From assembly GCF_016862795.1 (NCBI RefSeq), contig NZ_BONQ01000021.1, positions 93,181 through 157,180 on the forward strand: a stretch of DNA of 64,000 bases, read 5' to 3'. The first letter of the stretch is position 1. The number at the start of each line of letters is the position of its first letter. The position numbers and the translations under genes were made by a program. This document shows positions 6,403 through 14,300 of the stretch, piece by piece. Source of the stretch: Dactylosporangium siamense. GTDB taxonomy: Bacteria > Actinomycetota > Actinomycetes > Mycobacteriales > Micromonosporaceae. The notes beneath the pieces are model-generated. The model did not search any database, was not told where the DNA came from, and saw nothing but the letters and a program-made list of their open reading frames with translations.

Positions 6403-9192
6403 TCAGCTGGGCTGGACGACGGGCAGGGACGCGGCCGGGGTCGCTTCCGGCTGGATGATCGCGCGGTTGCCGATGATGCCGTTCTCCAGGTACGTCTCGA
6501 CGATGTCGTACGTGATCTGGTTCGGGTACGGATCGTCCGGCGCGAAGTCCTTCCCGTCCACCCTGGCGATGACGACGAAGGCGATGAAGTGCCCGCGGTA
6601 GTTCCAGCCGAGCTGGGTGGGGGCGCGGACGATCGCGTCGGTGCCGGTGCCCGCGCCGACGCTCATCCCGGCGAAGCGGCCCTTCTGCCCGTCGACGATC
6701 GGCTTGACGCCGTCGAAGGCGGTCGCCGCGGTCTTCTCGGTGTCGAGGTTGAAGATCCCGGCGGTGATCAGGTACTCCTCGCTGGGGTTCTTCATCGTCG
6801 CCCGGACGACCTCCGAGCAGCCGGCACCGGCCAGCAGGGTGGCGAGCTGGTCGGTGGCGGCGGTCTTGCAGTCGGGGGACGCCTGCGTCTTGAGAATCAG
6901 GTACGGCGGCTCGTCCGCGACCGCGACGATGCTGTTCTGCGGGAAGACCTCGGCCTCGGTGAGCGGGTTGGGGTCGACCTGGCGGCTGCTGATGTCGCGC
7001 TTCTTCGGGCCGGCGGCGGTGCTGGAGCGGGCCGACTCGGGCCCGTTCTTCTCGTCCTTGAAGATGAACCAGGAGCCCAGGCCGCACGCGCCGAGCAGGA
7101 CGACCACGCCGATGACGCTCAGCGCGGCGATCCAGCGGTGTGGCCGGTGCTCGACGGGGTCGGCGACGGTCGAGCGCGGTGCGCCGGGCCGGCGGCTGTC
7201 GGGGCGGCCCGCGGGCCGCTTGCCCGGCGGCTCCCGCAGCGCCCGCTGGGTGCCGGTGCCGGTGTACTCCCCGGTGCCGCGTCCACGGCCGCCGCGGCGA
7301 CCGGCCGGCTCGTCGAACGGCAGTCCGTCGTCGAGGGGGCGCCGCTGGTGGGGCGCCTCGTCGGCCCCGGGACGCCGCCGGGTGGCGGTGCCGCTCGCCT
7401 CGAACGCCGCACTCGGCGGCTCATAACCCGCCCCTGCCCGGTCAAGCCCTGCCCGGTCAAGCCCCGCGCGGTCCAGGCCGGCGGGCTCGAACCCGACGGG
7501 CTCGAAACCGTCCCGCCGGCGCCGCGCGGTCCCCGTGTCGTCGCGGCGCGCGGGGATCTCGTCGAAGCCGCCCCGCCCCCGCCGCCCGGCGCCGGTGTCG
7601 TCCCGCCGCGGACCGGAGATATCGTCCCGCCGCAGGTTGGCGACGTCGTCCCGCCGGAGGCCGGCAGTGTCGTCCCGGCGCAGGCCGGCGGTGTCGTCAG
7701 GGGCGCCGGTGTAGAAGCCGCCGCGCGGACCGGCGCCCGTGGTGGGGCCGAAGCCTGATCCGGTGGCGGGCCCGCCGGTGATCGGTGGGCCGGAGCGTTG
7801 CCGTCCCACGCCGCTGTCAGGACCGACGGGTTCGAAGCCCCCGCGCCGGGACGTGCCGGTGTCGTCGCGCCGGAACGCGGCCGGGTCCTCGGTGGCGCGG
7901 GACCGGCGGCCGGTGGTGCTATCCGTTCCCGCCGCGGGAGGTGTACCCCCGTCGAACGCCCGCCGTCCCCCCGACGTGTCCGGCCCACGCCGCCCGGAGG
8001 TCGGGCTCTCCCGGCCGCTGTCGGTGTCGGGACGGGCCCGGCGCCCGGCGGGCGGCACGGGCTCGTCGAACCGCCGGCGGGCACCCGTCGACGTCGGGTC
8101 GGCCTCTTCCGCCTCGCGGCGGGCCCGGCGGCCGGTCGCGCCGCCGCTGGTCGGGCTGCTCTCGGGACGCATCGTCGGGAAGATCGGCACGAGCGGCGGC
8201 GGCTCGGTCGCGGGCCGGGGCGGCGCGGAGTCGTCGAGCGGCTTGATGATGGGGACCAGTGCGGGACCGTGGTCGTACGACTGCGAAGCGCGACCGTCCG
8301 GACCGCGCCTGGCCGGCTCGTCCTCGGCCCGGGCCCGGCGGCGACCGCCACGCGGCTCAGTGGTGTCGACAGGGGGTGGCGGCTCGATCGCGGCACGTGC
8401 CGGCGGCGGCGAGGCCGGCCGGGCGAAGACCCCGCTCGGCGAGTCGCCGCGCCCGGCCCGGGGACCGGTGGGCTCGTCGCGGACGGGCCGGAACGCCCCA
8501 CCGGCGGCGTCGTCCCGCAACGGCCGGAAGGTGCCACTGGGCGAGTCGTCACGAGGAGGGCGGGACGCGTCCCGAGGCGCCCGGAACGACCCGCTCGGCG
8601 GCTCCTCCCGAGGCGCCCGGAACACACCGCTCGGCGAGTCGTCGCGAGGTGTCCGGAACGACCCGCTGGGCGAGTCGTCGCGTGGCGTCCGGAACGACCC
8701 GCTGGGCGAGTCGTCGCGAGGTGTCCGGAACGACCCACTGGGTGCGTCGTCGCGCGGCGCGCGGAACGACCCGCTCGGCGAGTCCTCTCCCCGGGGCCGG
8801 CGCCGCCCACCACCAGCGGGCCCCTCGGGCCCACGCGGATCAACCGGCGGCGGCCCGGCCCGGAACACGCCGCTCGGCGAGTCGTCGCGCGGCGCCCGGA
8901 ACGACCCGCTCGGCGACTCCCCACGGGGCCCCCGGAACGATCCGCTCGGCGAGTCGTCCCGCGGCAGTCGGCCGTACACACCGCTCGGCGAGTCGTCAGG
9001 ACGCGAACGACCGGGCGGCCCGCCACGCGGCCCGTCGTCGAAGCCGGGCTCGTCGAACGACGGCGGCGGCGCCGAGAACGGGTCCGGTCCGCTGCCCCGG
9101 AGCCCGGCCAACCAGTTGTCGGCCTCGTCCGCCTCGTCCCGGCGGAACGAGTCGGAACGCCGCTTGCGGCGCTGCTCGTTCCCAGAAGTCAT
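6403..9192 (-). CDS. Large disordered repeat-rich single-pass membrane protein
   Basis: 929 residues, function not recognised. The start is the ATG read on the minus strand at 9192 (MTSGNEQRRKRRSDSF). Residues about 1-680 are hydrophilic, rich in Arg, Asp, Pro, Ser and Gly and almost certainly disordered. They include about 13 copies of a 12-residue unit DDSPSGSFRxPR near the N-terminus and later RRDDTAGL-type and GLDRA repeats. A single transmembrane helix (IAALSVIGVVVLLGACGL) near residue 690 precedes a 215-residue domain with two spaced cysteines (SPDCKT and GAGCSE) that probably lies outside the membrane. Such a layout, with a long cytoplasmic tail and small extracytoplasmic domain, could suit a scaffold or envelope protein; that is inference. 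It is convergent with truA with only three bases between the stops. Confidence 0.75.
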   Translation of the reverse strand: MTSGNEQRRKRRSDSFRRDEADEADNWLAGLRGSGPDPFSAPPPSFDEPGFDDGPRGGPPGRSRPDDSPSGVYGRLPRDDSPSGSFRGPRGESPSGSFRAPRDDSPSGVFRAGPPPVDPRGPEGPAGGGRRRPRGEDSPSGSFRAPRDDAPSGSFRTPRDDSPSGSFRTPRDDSPSGSFRTPRDDSPSGVFRAPREEPPSGSFRAPRDASRPPRDDSPSGTFRPLRDDAAGGAFRPVRDEPTGPRAGRGDSPSGVFARPASPPPARAAIEPPPPVDTTEPRGGRRRARAEDEPARRGPDGRASQSYDHGPALVPIIKPLDDSAPPRPATEPPPLVPIFPTMRPESSPTSGGATGRRARREAEEADPTSTGARRRFDEPVPPAGRRARPDTDSGRESPTSGRRGPDTSGGRRAFDGGTPPAAGTDSTTGRRSRATEDPAAFRRDDTGTSRRGGFEPVGPDSGVGRQRSGPPITGGPATGSGFGPTTGAGPRGGFYTGAPDDTAGLRRDDTAGLRRDDVANLRRDDISGPRRDDTGAGRRGRGGFDEIPARRDDTGTARRRRDGFEPVGFEPAGLDRAGLDRAGLDRAGAGYEPPSAAFEASGTATRRRPGADEAPHQRRPLDDGLPFDEPAGRRGGRGRGTGEYTGTGTQRALREPPGKRPAGRPDSRRPGAPRSTVADPVEHRPHRWIAALSVIGVVVLLGACGLGSWFIFKDEKNGPESARSSTAAGPKKRDISSRQVDPNPLTEAEVFPQNSIVAVADEPPYLILKTQASPDCKTAATDQLATLLAGAGCSEVVRATMKNPSEEYLITAGIFNLDTEKTAATAFDGVKPIVDGQKGRFAGMSVGAGTGTDAIVRAPTQLGWNYRGHFIAFVVIARVDGKDFAPDDPYPNQITYDIVETYLENGIIGNRAIIQPEATPAASLPVVQPS
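8427..8994 (-). repeat. In-frame 36-bp coding repeats (SPSGxFR units)
   Basis: About 13 units of roughly 36 bp encode DDSPSGSFRTPR-like peptides. Three central units are nearly identical at the DNA level and have exact 36-bp spacing, showing recent duplication; outer units diverge (EEPPSGSFRAPR, DDAAGGAFRPVR). Each unit alternates acidic DD/ED with basic Arg, giving a polyampholyte. Copy number is likely to vary between strains. Confidence 0.85.
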
Positions 9193-9329
9193 GTCGCACA
9201 GGGTAGCCGACCGTCCTGGGTGGTGGCGTGTCGGCGATGTTTCGCGCAATCCGAACGAGTGGGGCGCGAGCAGGGCCGTTCACCTGCTTGGGGACAATGC
9301 GTTGCGGCATCGGTCAAAGGAGGCGCATC

Positions 9330-9956
9330 GTGTCCGGCGAGCACTATTTCACCGCGGAGCCGGCGGCGGCCGAAATCCGGCACGACGTCGTGTTCACCAT
9401 CGACGACCAGGAGTTCCGGCTCGTGGCGGCGGGTGGAGTGTTCTCGGCGAGCCGGCTGGATCCGGGCACGTCGGTGCTGCTGCAGCGCGCGCCGCTGCCG
9501 GGCGCCGCGACGACCGGGTTCCTGCTGGACCTCGGCTGCGGCTACGGCCCGATCGCCGCGGTCCTCGCCGCGAACGCGCCCAAGGCGACGATCTACGCCG
9601 TCGACGTCAACCAGCGGGCGCTCGACCTCGCAGGTCAGAACACCGGTCCGAACGTGATCACCGCGCTGCCGGACGAGGTGCCGGAGACTGTCGGGTTCGC
9701 GCAGATCTGGTCCAACCCGCCGATCCGGATCGGCAAGCCGGAGCTGCACGCGCTGCTGCTGCGCTGGCTGCCGAGGCTGACCCCGGACGGCACCGCGTGG
9801 CTGGTCGTGGCCAAGAACCTGGGCGCGGACTCGCTGCAGCGGTGGCTCGCCGAGCAGGGGTTCAGCGCCGAGCGGCACGCCAACCACAAGGGCTTCCGGA
9901 TCTTCGAAGTCCGAAAAGCGGGCGACGTACACCAAAGACCGGCGCAGAATTCCTGA
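9330..9956 (+). CDS. RsmC-like class I SAM methyltransferase
   Basis: 208 residues from a GTG preceded by AAAGGAGG. The glycine-rich SAM loop is LDLGCGYGPIAAVLA (about 63-77), an acidic ribose contact is YAVDVN, and the catalytic NPP motif is in SNPPIR. This combination is typical of RsmC/RlmG-type N2-guanine methyltransferases acting on rRNA. It lacks the N-terminal pseudo-methyltransferase domain of Escherichia coli RsmC, as is normal for the short actinobacterial members. Exact substrate is not determinable from sequence. The stop is three bases before the ABC-F gene, so the two are probably co-transcribed. Confidence 0.85.
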   Translation: MSGEHYFTAEPAAAEIRHDVVFTIDDQEFRLVAAGGVFSASRLDPGTSVLLQRAPLPGAATTGFLLDLGCGYGPIAAVLAANAPKATIYAVDVNQRALDLAGQNTGPNVITALPDEVPETVGFAQIWSNPPIRIGKPELHALLLRWLPRLTPDGTAWLVVAKNLGADSLQRWLAEQGFSAERHANHKGFRIFEVRKAGDVHQRPAQNS

Positions 9957-9959
9957 CTC

Positions 9960-11612
9960 GTGGGATACGTGGACGTGGCTGGGGTCGGGCACACCCTCGC
10001 AGATGGTCGTGAGCTGTTCGCCGAGGTGTCGTTCCGGGTCGGTGAGGGCGCCAAGGTCGCGCTCGTCGGGCCCAACGGCGCCGGGAAGACGACGCTGCTG
10101 AAGATGGTGGCCGGCGACCTGCCGGTGCGGGAGGGCGTGATCGCCCGGTCCGGCGGGCTGGGCGTGATGCGCCAGTTCATCGGCATGATCGGCGACGACC
10201 GCACGCTGTACGACCTGGCGCTGCAGCTCGCCCCCGCCGGTCTCCAGAAAGCCGGCGAGCGGCTGCACGCCGCGGAGCTGGCGATGCACGCGGAGGGCAC
10301 CGAGAAGGCGCAGCTACGCTACGCGAACGCCCTGGCGGCGTGGGGTGAGGCCGGCGGGTACGACGCCGAGGTCCTCTTCGACACGGTGAGTGTCGCCGCG
10401 CTCAACAAGCCGTGGGACGAGACCCGGGACCGGCCGGTCCGGACCCTGTCGGGCGGGCAGCAGAAACGGTTCGCACTCGAGCTGCTGCTGCGCGGGGACG
10501 ACGAGGTGCTGCTGCTCGACGAGCCGGACAACTTCCTGGACGTACCGGGGAAGCGCTGGCTGGAGGAGCGGCTGCGCGAATCGTCGAAGTCGGTGCTCTA
10601 CGTGTCGCACGACCGCGAGCTGCTCGCCAGGTCGGCGGACCGGGTCGTGGCGGTCGAGGGCGGCTCGGCGTGGGTGCATCCGGGTGGGTTCGCCTCCTGG
10701 CACGAGGCACGGGTCGCGCGGCACGAGCGCCTCGACGAGCTGCGCCGCCGCTGGGACGAGGAGCATCAGAAGCTCAAGGACCTCGTCCTCATGTACAAGA
10801 CGAAGGCCGCCTTCAACGACGGGCTGGCTTCGCGGTACCAGGCGGCCCAGACGCGGCTGAGGAAGTTCGAGGAGGCGGGCCCGCCGCCGACGCCGCCGAA
10901 GGACCAGGACATCCGGATGCGGCTGTCCGGCGGGCGGACCGGCAAGCGGGCCGTGATGTGCGAGCAACTGGAGCTGGACGGGTTGACGTACCCGTTCGAC
11001 CTGGAGATCTGGTACGGCGACCGGCTCGCCGTCCTCGGCGGCAACGGCACCGGCAAGTCGCACTTCCTGCGGCTGCTCGCCCGTGGCGGCACCGACCCGG
11101 ACCCGACGCAGACGCCGATCGGGGTGCAGATCGCGCCGGTCGCGCACGGCGGGCAGGTCCGGCTCGGCGCGCGGGTGCGGCCCGGGCACTTCTCGCAGAC
11201 GCACGACCGGCCGGAGCTGCTCGACAAGACCCTGGTGGAGATCCTGTGGCGGGGTGACGACTGGCGCAGCGGGCTGCCCAGGCCGCAGGCGATGCCGGCG
11301 CTGTCGCGCTACGAGCTGGCGGCGCAGGCCGACCAACGCTTCGGCACCCTGTCCGGCGGGCAGCAGGCCAGGTTCCTGGTGCTGCTGCTGGAGCTGTCCG
11401 GGGCGACGCTGCTGCTGCTCGACGAGCCGACGGACAACCTGGACATGGCCAGCGCCGAGGCCCTGGAGGAAGGGCTGCGCAGCTTCGACGGGACCGTCAT
11501 CGCGGTGACGCACGACCGCTGGTTCAGCCGGTCGTTCGACCGTTTCGTGCTGTTCCGTGCCGATGGCGAGGTCGTGGAGGTGCCGGAGCCGGTGTGGGAG
11601 GGGCGCGGCTGA
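9960..11612 (+). CDS. ABC-F family ATPase (ribosome-associated type)
   Basis: 550 residues with two ABC ATPase domains and no membrane segment. Domain 1 has Walker A GPNGAGKTT, signature LSGGQQKR and Walker B LLLDEPDNFLD; domain 2 has GGNGTGKSH, LSGGQQAR and LLLDEPTDNLD. A charged linker of about 80 residues lies between (WDEEHQKLKDLVLMYKTKAA). ABC-F proteins bind the ribosomal E site and modulate translation; some protect against antibiotics. Which of these applies cannot be read from sequence. GTG start, three bases after the methyltransferase stop. Confidence 0.9.
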   Translation: MGYVDVAGVGHTLADGRELFAEVSFRVGEGAKVALVGPNGAGKTTLLKMVAGDLPVREGVIARSGGLGVMRQFIGMIGDDRTLYDLALQLAPAGLQKAGERLHAAELAMHAEGTEKAQLRYANALAAWGEAGGYDAEVLFDTVSVAALNKPWDETRDRPVRTLSGGQQKRFALELLLRGDDEVLLLDEPDNFLDVPGKRWLEERLRESSKSVLYVSHDRELLARSADRVVAVEGGSAWVHPGGFASWHEARVARHERLDELRRRWDEEHQKLKDLVLMYKTKAAFNDGLASRYQAAQTRLRKFEEAGPPPTPPKDQDIRMRLSGGRTGKRAVMCEQLELDGLTYPFDLEIWYGDRLAVLGGNGTGKSHFLRLLARGGTDPDPTQTPIGVQIAPVAHGGQVRLGARVRPGHFSQTHDRPELLDKTLVEILWRGDDWRSGLPRPQAMPALSRYELAAQADQRFGTLSGGQQARFLVLLLELSGATLLLLDEPTDNLDMASAEALEEGLRSFDGTVIAVTHDRWFSRSFDRFVLFRADGEVVEVPEPVWEGRG

Positions 11613-11661
11613 CGGACGCCCTGTCCGTGGCGGTGCGTCACCAGGTGCTCACATTGGCCCG

Positions 11662-12462
11662 GTGGATCCCTCAGTTGTGCTCACCGTCGGCGCGTCCGAC
11701 TCGTCCGGTGGTTCCGGAATACAGGCTGACCTGCGCACCCTCGCCGCGATGCGGATGCACGGGGCGTCGGTCGTGACGGCGGTGGTGTCGCGGAACACGC
11801 GGGGCACCACCGACGTGTACGCGCAGCCGACGACCGTCGTGTCCGGGCAGCTCGGCTGCGTCCTGGAGGACCTGCCGGTGGCCGCGGTCAAGACCGGCAT
11901 GTTCCCCAACGCGGAGACGGCGATCGCGGTCGCCGCGCGGGCCCGGTCCGGGGCGCTGCCGAACCTCGTCGTCGACCCCGTGCTGGAGACCGCCGGCGGC
12001 AACCGCAGGGGTCTCGCGGCGGCCCTGGAGCGGCTCCTGCCGCACGCGCTCGTCGCCACCCCCAACCGGGAGGAGGCGTCGCTGCTGGTCGGCTGGGAGG
12101 TCGTGACCCCCGACGACATGGCCAAGGCGGCGGCGGAGCTGTCGGCGGGCGGTCCCCGGTATGTGGTGGTCACGGGCGGCGACTTCGTCGCCGGCGACAA
12201 CGCGATCGACGTGGTCTGGGCGGACGGCGCCGCCCGGCTGCTGCACAGCCCCAGGGTGAGCAGCCGCAACACCGACGGCAGCGGCGCCACGTTCGCGACC
12301 GCGGTCGCGGCCCGGCTCACCCTCGGCGACGACCCGGCGGAGGCGATCGCCTGGTCGAAGGGGTTCGTCGGCAGGGCGATCAGCGACGCGGCGGACTGGC
12401 GCATCGGCGCCGGCACCGGCCCGATCGATCAGTTCGGCTGGTCGGCCCTCACCCTTCGATAG
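11662..12462 (+). CDS. ThiD-like hydroxymethylpyrimidine/phosphomethylpyrimidine kinase
   Basis: 266 residues, ribokinase-like fold. N-terminal GASDSSGGSGIQADLRTL is the ThiD substrate-binding signature, and AVKTGM and VVDPVLE follow. The C-terminal anion-hole motif, usually GTGC, reads DGSGATF here, so the usual cysteine is alanine. ThiD phosphorylates HMP in thiamine synthesis; related kinases act on pyridoxal. No other thi gene is nearby, so a salvage or side role is possible. The GTG at 11662 (MDPSVVLTVGA) fits the family N-terminus; no strong ribosome site is visible. Confidence 0.75.
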   Translation: MDPSVVLTVGASDSSGGSGIQADLRTLAAMRMHGASVVTAVVSRNTRGTTDVYAQPTTVVSGQLGCVLEDLPVAAVKTGMFPNAETAIAVAARARSGALPNLVVDPVLETAGGNRRGLAAALERLLPHALVATPNREEASLLVGWEVVTPDDMAKAAAELSAGGPRYVVVTGGDFVAGDNAIDVVWADGAARLLHSPRVSSRNTDGSGATFATAVAARLTLGDDPAEAIAWSKGFVGRAISDAADWRIGAGTGPIDQFGWSALTLR

Positions 12463-12490
12463 GGGTACGCCCAGCAGGCATGATGCAGGT

Positions 12491-12736
12491 ATGGACGAGA
12501 AGACGTTGATCCACCAGATCTCTGCGCTCGTGGACGACGAGCACAAACTCCGGACCCAGCTGCAGACCGGCAAGATCACCGAGGAGCAGGAGCGCGGGCG
12601 GCTCAGCGACATCGAGGCGCAGCTCGACCAGCTGTGGGACCTGCTCCGCCGCCGGCGCGCGGCGAAGCTGCAGGGCGTCTCACCCGACGAGGTCCAGGCA
12701 CACACCCTCGACGAGGTAGAGCACTACCTTCAGTAG
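12491..12736 (+). CDS. DUF2630 family small protein
   Basis: 81 residues, conserved in actinobacteria, role unknown. Sequence DEKTLIHQISALVDDEHKLR and RLSDIEAQLDQLWDLLRRRR indicates a largely helical, probably coiled-coil protein with no membrane segment. A CATGAT hexamer ends seven bases before the ATG, and no ribosome-binding site is visible, so translation may be leaderless. It lies 28 bases downstream of the ThiD-like gene. Confidence 0.85.
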   Translation: MDEKTLIHQISALVDDEHKLRTQLQTGKITEEQERGRLSDIEAQLDQLWDLLRRRRAAKLQGVSPDEVQAHTLDEVEHYLQ

Positions 12737-12840
12737 TTAGGCAGTCACCAGCTGCCCCACCGCTGCGCGGCGGGTCCCGGCGGGGGGTTCCCACGCCGCG
12801 CCCCCCATGCGCCGCGGTGCGACGCACTCAAGCCCATTTC

Positions 12841-13983
12841 CTAGTCCACCCGCAGGCGGTAGCCGCGCTTCACCACCGTCTGCACGAAGGCGGGGCCGCC
12901 GAGCGCGGCCCGGAGGCGGGCCACGGCCATCTCGACCGCGTGCTCGTCGGCGCCGCGGGGCAGCTCGCGCAGCAGTGCCGCCCGGGACAGCACCCGCCCG
13001 GGCGACGCTGCGAGCGCGCGCAGCACCGCCATCGGGCCCGGTGCGAGGGGCTTGAGCGTGCCGTCGATGATCGCGGCGTGGCCGCGCAGCGTGACCGCGG
13101 CGCCCGCGACGTGCAGGGTGGGGGCGCGTTTGGGCAGCTCGTCGACGAGGATCCGCACGAGCGCGCCCAGGCGGGCCCGCTGCGGCGCCGCCACGGGCAC
13201 GCCCAGGCGCTTCAAGGGCGCGGCGGTCACCGGACCGACACAGGCGGCCAGAACGTCGGTCCGCAGGGCTTCCAGGACGTCCGGCGCCTCCGACCCGGCG
13301 ACGCGCAGCAGCGAGCTGACCGCCGGCGCCGAGGTGAAGGTGACCGAGTCGACGAGCCGCGAGCAGATCAGGTCGACCAGTCGCCGCAGCGGCGCGGGGT
13401 CGACGGGCGGCGCCCACCGGTACACCGGGATCTCCACGACGATCGCGCCGGCGTCCCGCAGGGCGGTGGTGAACTCGGGGTGCGGCTCGCCGTGCAGCTG
13501 CAGGGCGATGCGCCGGCCGGCGATCCCGCCGGGGAACCCGCCGCCGAGGAGGAAGTCGAGGACCTCGTCGCAGCTCTCCGTGTCCGGCGACCAGGCCTCG
13601 ATCATGCCGGCGGCACGGACCGCGCCCTTCGCCTTCGGGCCGCGGGCGATCAGGTACGCGTCGCTGAGCCGGGACCGCAGCGCCTCGCCGAGGCCCCACC
13701 CCTCGGCCGCCTCGATCCAGCCGCGCAGGCCGATGCCGGTCGTCGCGATCACGATCTCCGGCGGCACGTCGACGCACGAGACGGTCGCGGCCTTCAGCTC
13801 GGTGTCGTCGGCGACCGGCACGATCCGCAGCGCCGGCGCGAGCACGACCCGGGCGCCGCGGCGTTCGAGCAGCGCGCTGAGCTCGTCGCGGCGCCGGTCG
13901 GCGGTGACCGCCACGGTGAAGCCGGCGAGGGGAAGATCCTCGCCGGACGTCGGCCGGGCCTCCAACGTACTGCTCGCGCTCAC
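12841..13983 (-). CDS. nnaR: NnaR-type regulator: HemD-like domain plus winged helix
   Basis: 380 residues. Residues about 18-270 resemble uroporphyrinogen-III synthase (LAGFTVAVTADRRRDEL, TFTSAPAVSSLL); residues about 285-380 form an OmpR-type winged helix with SPGRVLSRAALLRELPRG and the ending FVQTVVKRGYRLRVD. This fusion matches NnaR, the co-activator that works with GlnR on nitrate/nitrite assimilation genes in Streptomyces and Mycobacterium. The GTG start overlaps the nirD stop, so it is the third gene of a nirB-nirD-nnaR operon, which supports a regulatory role over heme synthesis. Activity as a synthase cannot be excluded. Confidence 0.85.
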   Translation of the reverse strand: MSASSTLEARPTSGEDLPLAGFTVAVTADRRRDELSALLERRGARVVLAPALRIVPVADDTELKAATVSCVDVPPEIVIATTGIGLRGWIEAAEGWGLGEALRSRLSDAYLIARGPKAKGAVRAAGMIEAWSPDTESCDEVLDFLLGGGFPGGIAGRRIALQLHGEPHPEFTTALRDAGAIVVEIPVYRWAPPVDPAPLRRLVDLICSRLVDSVTFTSAPAVSSLLRVAGSEAPDVLEALRTDVLAACVGPVTAAPLKRLGVPVAAPQRARLGALVRILVDELPKRAPTLHVAGAAVTLRGHAAIIDGTLKPLAPGPMAVLRALAASPGRVLSRAALLRELPRGADEHAVEMAVARLRAALGGPAFVQTVVKRGYRLRVD

Positions 13984-14300
13984 GTCATGACCTCGACGAG
14001 GCCCTCACGGACCCGCACCGAATACACCGGCACCCGCACCCCGGGCTGGTCCAGGCACTCGCCGCTGCGCAGGTCGAACACCTGCTTGTGCATCGGCGAC
14101 GCGACCGTCGGCACCTCGCCGCGGCTGCCGACGATGCCGCGGGACAGCACCGCCGCACCGCTGATCGGGTCGAGGTTGCCGAGGGCGTACACCTCGCCGT
14201 CGTACACGCGGAACAGTGCCACCTGTGCCCCGTCGACCAGGGCGGCGACGCCGCGCTCCGGCTCCAGGCGGGGATACGGGCAGACCACGGTCCACTTCAT
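13980..14300 (-). CDS. nirD: Assimilatory nitrite reductase small subunit
   Basis: 106 residues with a Rieske-like fold (MKWTVVCPYPRLEPERGVAA, LGNLDPISGAAVLSRGIVG, PMHKQVFDLRSGECLD). As in most NirD proteins the Rieske cluster ligands are not conserved, so it is structural and not a redox carrier. It partners NirB in the NADH-dependent reduction of nitrite to ammonium in the cytoplasm. Its ATG overlaps the nirB stop (ATGA) and its stop overlaps the nnaR start, indicating one tightly coupled operon. Confidence 0.92.
   Translation of the reverse strand: MKWTVVCPYPRLEPERGVAALVDGAQVALFRVYDGEVYALGNLDPISGAAVLSRGIVGSRGEVPTVASPMHKQVFDLRSGECLDQPGVRVPVYSVRVREGLVEVMT

Noticed and set aside
7739..10012. 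A 757-codon plus-strand open frame opposite the repeat-rich membrane protein
   Set aside because: It is the complement of the repeated gene and has no start signal or family similarity; it also overlaps the start of the methyltransferase and ABC-F genes.
12841..13983. Plain uroporphyrinogen-III synthase (hemD) for heme synthesis
   Set aside because: The winged-helix fusion and operon position with nirBD fit the NnaR regulator better; no other heme gene is present.
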